A stretch of 64,000 nucleotides of DNA from Pinus tabuliformis (Eukaryota; Streptophyta; Pinopsida; Pinales; Pinaceae): the NCBI GenBank assembly GCA_031772625.1, contig CM062805.1, positions 798,873,119 to 798,937,118 of the forward strand, in the 5' to 3' direction. Each line of letters begins with the position of its first letter. The stretch's first letter is position 1. Position numbers and translations under genes: made by a program. The notes below the pieces were generated by a model. The model was not told the origin of the DNA and did no database searches. It saw nothing but the letters and a program-made list of their open reading frames with translations. This document shows, one piece after another, positions 57,519 through 64,000 of this stretch.

Positions 57519-59835
57519 TGATCCAGGTCCAGGTGTGACAAAGGACCCTTCCAAGACCTTTTACTTTCGTGATGTGTTAAATTGCATTTTTAAAAGAACA
57601 TAAATGCATACATCTGCATGCTATAAATAATAGGAACAAGACATTCATCAGCAACATAAAAACATAAGTCATTGATAACGGAGTTCAACCAGGAGGGACT
57701 ATGTCTCTGGGCCCCAGTGTCAAGATGTTGTAGGCCACTGCATTAAGTGTCGTCAATAGTGATGATGTACATAGAGGTGATGTCGTTATCATATAAGGAA
57801 AATGACACAAGAGTGGCTTCAAGAGATGTTCCACTATAGGAACTCTCAGTCAAAAGATTCCTATCAGTATGACACAAACTCATGCATGATGAGCATCCCG
57901 CCAACATGGCATAAAAGGGATATCAATGCAAACATGCATGACGAAAACATGAGTATCCCCTCAACATACAACAAAGGGATCTTAAAACATAACATGATGA
58001 ATCATGACAACAAGTACATCACATAGACGATTCCGCGTCACATCAAGCAAGAATCATGAAAGCAAGTAATCAACAAGATCCCTCATCAACATCAATAAGG
58101 ATTTGTGCAGCACAATGCATAAAGAAGAAGTACATGAACACAAAATCTACCTCACAACCAAGGGCCATTTGAAGAAGCGGATGTCAAACTGCTGAAGCTG
58201 TTCATACCATCGATCTCATGGCATCAATCGCATGAAAATGACTGCTCACACATGAATGTTGACCCCTGCACTAGCACTTAGAAAAGTGGCTGGAAAATGA
58301 AATGAGAAAATGAGAAATCTGAATGCACTATCAAATTTGTGGCGTCGAATAGTGCAAAATCGACTGTCAAATTTTTGAATTCTGAGAAATTGGAAATCTG
58401 GGGCTAAAGGAATCTTTAGATTCCCCCTAGATTCCTCAAAGATTCTATTCCATAGGTGCACTGGAAATCTGTAACTCCAAAGGAGAATATGACCCCACCA
58501 TTGCGATCCCTGTGGAAAACCATGAAAAATGATTATAAACTTGACTATATTCCGACATGGAGAAAAATTACCTCCTCGGGAAAATTTCAAGGATCATGGT
58601 TCCGCTCCCTATTTTTGCAGCTATCATGGTTCCACATGCATACTGAAAATGGTAAAAAAAAATGCAGAACCCTGATGGAGAAACAGATAGCTCCATTGCG
58701 TTCGTGGCATTGAGAAGTGCTGAAACCATATAAAATTTGTCAAAATCTGACAAAGTGAAAATTCGGCCCTCCTACAAAATGATGCCTCGAACTGCGTGCA
58801 CAGCCTCCTCTTGTCTCGAAATCCGTGCCTAGTCCTGGTTCCTCCATGCCCCCTGGTGCACTAAAAAATGAGGTTTATATAAAAAAATCTTGTGCGGATT
58901 TTCCAAGAAGTTCGTTTGACAGGTTGGTAAGTTAGGAAAATGGTTGAGGAGGGGCCGGGTGGTCAAACCCCGCCCCTCCATTTTTTTGCATGTTATTGTT
59001 TTGGATTAAACAGAATACAATTTTAAGTGGGGTCGGGTCCGCATTGGGTGGCCCTCCCCTTAACCCCCACGCTAACATACATCGACACATTAACATATGG
59101 CTGCGTTGGTTTATGTTCATGGTTGGTGGTACCATTCTATGGTACCACATTAATGGGGTTTGTTCAGTTTTGGGAACACCCGCTTGGGGGCCGGCCAAGT
59201 GGGCCAGGTGGGTTTGACCCCTGTCGGTCTCGTATTATATGTGTTATTTCATGTTAAGGGTTTCGGGGTGGGGGTCAAGTCCACTGGAGGTGGCGCGTGC
59301 CCACCCCATAATAGTGTTATATTTGGTGCATGATAAATGGAGAGCTTCAGCCATAGAGTTGTTACATGGTGTAATGTTGCAGGAGGGCCAGCCAGGGTGA
59401 TGGCCTTTCATCCCAAAAATTGATTTCTTTTTTGTTATGTGGGTTTTTGGGGGTGGTGGCCCGCCACCACATTATATATATATTTTAAATTTTTATTTAA
59501 CATATGGCATTTTTTTTTCGAATCTTTAGAAAATAAGGGATATTGGGCAAATTAACGAGGCCACAATTTTGACTGATTTTGGGAGCTAGGTATCATGCCT
59601 TAGGGTTGGTCAAATTTTAGGACACTTAAACCTGGCCCACAACTCAACTTTGACTAAAACTTTGACTAGCTCGTTCTTCCTCATACGAGCTCGGATTGAT
59701 AAACCGTTCGCACCTTTGTGATTAGGACGATGAGATCTACGCTCTTGTCCTGGGTTTACATCATTCTGAACACTTTAATTTTCGAGTGTTCATAAGCCCT
59801 CTTTGTCCTGTGTGTCTCTGGAGCCACCTAGATTA
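57519..59835 (-). repeat. Left LTR of element D
   Basis: Starts TGATCCAGGTCC and ends beside the polypurine tract. 57951-57970 is the uninterrupted counterpart of the N2 insertion site in the right LTR. A tRNA-like A/B box pair lies at about 58918-58930 and 58961-58971. The segment 58890-59480 is G-rich, as in the LTRs of C. Confidence 0.85.
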
Positions 59836-60469
59836 ATCCTCCCCAATGAGGAGCTTTTGGTCCTCCAAAAGCATGAAAAATAATCTGCAACTTCTTTTTA
59901 CCTTGTCTGCATCATAAGCCTCCTAAAAAAGTCTCGCTTCCATCTCCTTGACCTTTGTTCTTCAGAGCCTTAAGCGACAAGCCGACACTTGCTACCTTTG
60001 CAACCTATAGTACATTGTTTTGCAAATTACATGCTCGACTTTCATGACCAACTAATGACCCAAACATCCCACACTTGCCACAAGTTTATAACACATACTC
60101 AGTGGTCAAGTTTACATCAAGATGGACGTAAGACCCCAACAACGAAAACAAGGCCAACCTATCATTGTTGCTTCAACAAGTGATGGAAAACACATCATCA
60201 CTGCAACACATGATTTAGAAAGATAAGTCCAACACTATTTTTGCTTTCGACAAGTGATGGAAACATGACATCACTTTCAAAGTTTAACATGCAACCCAAA
60301 ATAATATCAAATATCATTGTTGTTGAACAAGTGATGGAAACACATCATCACTTTTACATTTTAAAATGCAACAAATGATTTACAAAAGAACGACCATGAA
60401 ACGCTAACATATCTAGGAACCATTTTTCACTTATCAATGTGAATGGGTTGTCTCCTTGTGGCGCATTCG

Positions 60470-61787
60470 ATTGTCAAACGAATACTTCACTTGGTGCATG
60501 CACTGACGCTTTGTCTTTAAGGTGTTGCTATGGATGGAGCCTCCAACAAGTGGCTCTTTGATGGCCACTTCTATCAGAATGACTGCAATACATCTTCTTC
60601 CCCTAGATATGCTTAACATGTTTCTTTACCTGTTGTTAAGGGGGTCTTTCACGCGTCATCCTTGTGTGTGTTGCCATTCTTTTCCAACACTTAGAAAATG
60701 TATGGTTATGTAATCCACAAAAGGTACATGTTTTTTGATCCCATGTTTTACGTTCATCTTTAACAACATGATCATAATCGAAATGAACATTCACATGTCG
60801 AAAGTGGTTATACCTTTCCTTGTTGCTTCTAGAGTAATTATGGCGATGAGAGCTTGCCTCAACTCTTTCCCTGCAATGGGTGCTACCATGGCATGATGGG
60901 GATGTGTTCCCATCATTCTCTTTCCTTGACAATTTCGATGATGTCTCAGAAGAATCTGACGCCTTCGAGAATTCTCCTTTGGTGTATCTTGAACCTACAA
61001 ATTGAGGTATCCGCATAACCTCCAATGGTTGAGTTATGCCTTGGTTATTAACATCAAGTTCTTTTTCCTCCTCATGCCACATCTTGGTAAGAAGCCTCAT
61101 GTTTGTCCCTGTAATTGGGATCTCCACATCTCCAATAAAAATCATACTATGTGACGATGAAACCGAAAGGAAATCAACATCTTTTACCTCCTCTGTCGAT
61201 TTGGAAAGAACTGATGAGTGTTTCTCATCATCTGTTGTTGGTGGTTAGCTAGTTGTCTCGGCACATTTCCCAACTTCCTTTCTAACATACCCAAGTCCTG
61301 CCTGATGGGGTAATTATTCTACTTTGATGGGGTTGACAATGCCTTGGCCACTAATGCCCTAGCCTTTTCCCTCATACCCCATTTTCTTCAACAGTTTAGA
61401 GCCAATTCTGGTGGTATGATTTTCAAAAACAGCAAAATCATCATCAGGACACATACATGAACTCAGGGAACTACTTTTTACCTCACATGGGTCACGCTGC
61501 AGCTTTTCCAAGGCCTTGTCCTTTGCTTGCAGCTGTCGTAGAAAACAATGTTTCTCCTCTTTCTCTTCATGTAGACACATCTTCAATTCAACGTTCTCGG
61601 TTTGAAGATTATGTTTGTTGTGCTTCAGTTCTTCCAGGGCCTCTTCCATGGCTTGCAACTGAAGCTGCAATCACTCCTTTTCCTCTGTCTCTTTCTGTAG
61701 AGTTTCATACATTATTTCCACTCTTTTGGAAATTTTGAGCATGGTCTCGTACATCGTTTTTTCATCCTCTATTGCTGCATATTCCAT
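60470..61787 (-). pseudogene. Element D protein: coiled coil, G-patch, zinc knuckles
   Basis: Starts at ATG 61785-61787, some 30 bases after the primer site. A coiled coil is rich in Leu, Glu and Lys (about 61440-61787). Then comes a G-patch motif, IGSKLLKKMGYEGKG (61359-61410), continuing after a TAG with GISGQGIVNPIKV. A second glycine-poor repeat of similar flavour follows (NMRLLTKM..NNQGITQPLEV), then a Ser/His-rich linker and the zinc knuckle CTFCGLHNHTFSKC (CX2CX4HX4C, ending near 60685). A second degenerate knuckle (CSHS...GHQRATC) lies near 60540-60580. Stops: TGA 61671, TAG 61359, TAA 61314 and 61245, TAA after ERPP at 60636, and more. G-patch plus CCHC suggests RNA binding, as in retroelement gag. 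Not functional as it stands. Confidence 0.7.
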
Positions 61788-62274
61788 TATTCACGCTGCA
61801 ATTCACATCAACGCAAAGACTGCTCCGATACCACTTGATCCAGGTCCGAGTGTGACAAAGGACCCTTCCAAGACCTTTTACTTTCGTGATGTGTTAAATT
61901 TCATTTTTAAAAGAACATAATTGAATACATCTGCATGTTGTAAAGAAGAGGAACAAGACATTCATCAGCAACGTAAAATTGATAATGGAGTTCGTCCAGG
62001 AGGGACTACATCTCTAGGCCCTGGTGTCAAGATGGTGTAGGCCGCTGCATTAAGTGCTATCAATAGTGATGTTGTACATAGAGGTGATGTCGTTATCATA
62101 CAAGGAAAATGCCCTCATGCAGGAGTGGCTCCAAGAGATGTTCCACTACAGGAACTCTCAGTCAAAAGACTCCTATCAGTATGACACAAACCCATGCATG
62201 ATGAGCATCCCGCCAAAATGGCATAAAAGGGATCTCAATGCAAACATGCATGATGACAACATGAGTATCCCCTC

Positions 62275-63869
62275 TGTTAGTTCTAGTCTTCGCAGCCTGT
62301 CACCAGGGATCAACATGAGCTCTTACTATGTCTGGTTTTGTTAGATGTTTTGCACATGATGTTCAACACAAAACATGTCAAAAGTGTGTCCATAAGAAGA
62401 AGCTCGGAAAAATCTTTCCAACGGTATATCACACTCCCGTAACCGGTTCCTGGATTAGAAGAAATGAATGAGTGATTCTTGGTTATGCATGTTTTGGGGT
62501 CAGTTGCTGCACACAATGACAAGTTTAGTACAAAATCAGTTTCTGAAATAATGGTAAGGAATTTTTCAAAATTGAAAGAGGTTTTTGTTCATCACATACT
62601 AGATAACAAAATCCTCCTTCATTTTATGCACAGGTGCTACTATGTGGGAGATATATAGTGATATTTGGAGCCTAAATTAAAACAAAGCAAAATTTTCATA
62701 TTTTTTACTGTTTTAGTCATTTTAGTGCGGGGCCATTTTACAACAGATGGAAAGTAATTTTTCAAAACCCAAGGAGGTTTTTGTTATGCATAAGCCATAT
62801 AACAAAAAAATCTTTCGGTTTATTCACAGGTGTCATGGATTGGGATATGTGACGAGATATTTACAGCTCATTTTCACATATTTAAATTTTTAATGATTTT
62901 CTGTTTTAGAGATGATTTTGTGGAACAGATTGCGAGCTACTGGAAACGAATTTCACAAATTTGAGAGATTTTTTTTCCAGCATGACCTTATATACAAAAA
63001 CCTCTTTCAGTTTTGTAATAGGTGCTATGGTTTAGGAGATACGAGTTCATCTTCAACACCTATTTTCAAAAATTCGACCCAAGTTTAATGTAACTAATTC
63101 TATTTTGAAGAAAATGGTTGAGCTCAATCCCTTAGTACAAGGATGAGAAAATGTATATATTTTATGAATTTCATAGTGTAGGGGTTGGATTTTGGTAGAT
63201 GGTTGGACTTTTGAGAAACCCTTGAGCTTCATTGTACACTCATATCAGCATTTTGGCTAAGGAATTGAGACCAACATTTGTAGCACTCTTTGGGATCATG
63301 TGGCAATTTGTCTTGGTATAGTGATTTTCTTTGTAATTGTGAATTTGATTATATGTCATGTATGCCATTCTCTATCTTGTTTCTTCTGAACTAAACAAAC
63401 AAGAGTGTAAGTAGAATCCATTGAAATTGCGGTGCTCTACTTGAAGTTTGCTTTAGTTTCTTGATGTTTTCAACTGTTTGGGGAGGATCCATGATTTCTC
63501 TTGCCCTCTTCAACACCTCACCTATCTATTCCTTCCATCTCATTCAATTTTAAGTGCCAAAGACAATTGCCTACCTTGCCCCATTGAGATCTCTGTAGGA
63601 CTGAGCCTCATTCCCCGCACCCAAAATCTACCTTTCCATTAGAGCCAACAAAAACATTATTTTATTCAATCAAATTATTTCACACATATACCTAGCCTAA
63701 GATCAGTATTTCTATCAGTCATCTCAAACCCTCATCAATCATAATTTGCTGAGATTGACCCGGAGAGAGCCCTCTCCTGACCTGGTAGGGCTAGCTACCA
63801 GGCTGAGCGTGGTTTGATGTTGGCCCTGTATCTTACCTTTTCAGCCTAAGGTAAATCTAGGCACTAACA
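62275..63869. mobile_element. Element N2: TGTTAG...CTAACA element, probable solo LTR
   Basis: A 1,595-bp insertion with exact 5-bp duplications ccctc (62270-62274 and 63870-63874); the left LTR of D provides the empty site. Ends are TGTTAG and CTAACA. The right ~130 bp, reversed, match the start of N1, including both hairpins. The middle (62569-63073) holds three degenerate repeats about 194 bp apart containing aggtttttgt and caggtg motifs. No coding sequence. Structure fits a solo LTR, or a small complete non-autonomous element. Confidence 0.8.
62569..63073. repeat. Three degenerate ~194-bp repeats in N2
   Basis: Units start near 62569, 62765 and 62957. Each has a gaggtttttgtt-like segment, an acaaaa..ctttc segment, an a(c/t)aggtg(c/t) motif and a gggaga(t)ata-like motif in the same order. 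Confidence 0.65.
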
Positions 63870-64000
63870 CCCTCAACATACAACAAAGGGATCTCAAAAC
63901 ATAACATGATGAATCATGACAACAAGTACATCACATAGACGATTCCACGTCACATCAAGTAGGAATCATGAAAGCAAGTAATCAACAAGATCCCTCATCA

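Larger units (their letters stand above)
57519..64000 (-). mobile_element. Element D: non-autonomous LTR retrotransposon encoding only a gag-like protein
   Basis: Left (3') LTR 57519-59835 (2.3 kb). Internal region only 2.0 kb. Right (5') LTR starts at 61836 and runs off the window, split by N2. The primer site region (61817-61833, tgctccgatacca) is the reverse of the iMet type with one change. The strip from 59836, atcctccccaatgaggag, is nearly the same as in gypsy C. LTR bodies also share blocks with C, including the G-rich part and tRNA-like boxes. No protease, RT or integrase is present. It resembles TR-GAG-type non-autonomous elements and probably used C-like enzymes. Confidence 0.8.
61836..64000 (-). 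repeat. Right LTR of element D, split by N2 and cut by window end
   Basis: 61836-62274 and 63870-64000 align with 57519-57960 and 57957 onwards of the left LTR. The far end and the target duplication lie outside the window. Confidence 0.85.

Overview
This window is transposon-dense nuclear DNA from a seed plant. A gymnosperm (conifer-type) genome is the best guess: nested LTR retrotransposons with long LTRs, advanced sequence decay, tRNA-iMet-type primer sites, and plant-specific host gene fragments (NPH3, CBM45 starch-binding, AUF1-type F-box). I see no intact, intron-bearing host gene. Almost everything that can be explained is mobile DNA or a fragment carried by it. Species cannot be read from the sequence.

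Layout. 1-515 is the 3' end of a LINE. 516-7370 holds two dispersed repeats (R1, R2); R2 is split by a 4.2 kb 5'-truncated LINE (1755-5957, minus). 10014-28711 is Ty3/gypsy chromovirus A (plus), with 1.19 kb LTRs and an imperfect 5-bp TSD. Two younger elements sit inside A. N1 (11294-16807, TSD ggaga) is in A's untranslated leader. Copia B (22125-28090, TSD gaggt, minus) is in A's 3' LTR and is nearly intact. 29096-34915 is a second copy of R2, split by a 3.2 kb hAT-like non-autonomous element (30887-34096) that carries an F-box gene fragment. 38142-45200 is gypsy C (minus), followed by a 105-bp tandem array. 46.3-55.7 kb is heavily decayed: copia F, and a gypsy G integrase fragment next to an LTR terminus. 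56.9-57.5 kb is a gag-like ORF (H), cut by element D (57519 to beyond the window, minus). D is a non-autonomous LTR element encoding only a coiled-coil/G-patch/zinc-knuckle protein. D's right LTR is split by N2 (62275-63869), a relative of N1.

Most notable points. (1) N1 carries an intronless open frame that joins a CBM45 starch-binding segment (plastidial alpha-amylase/glucan-dikinase type) in frame to most of an NPH3 domain: two host genes fused inside a transposon. (2) Gypsy A keeps one uninterrupted register for about 1,570 codons, broken only by ten TAG and one TGA. Each TAG is where CAG would be expected and the TGA where CGA would be; gypsy C shows the same pattern. This looks like CHG/CG methylation-driven deamination. 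(3) C and D share LTR ends, primer site, polypurine tract and a tRNA-like LTR module, as expected of an autonomous/parasite pair. (4) N1 and N2 share two adjacent hairpins near one end, one with a compensatory base-pair change. Paralogous empty sites inside the window independently support the LINE, hAT-like and N2 insertions.
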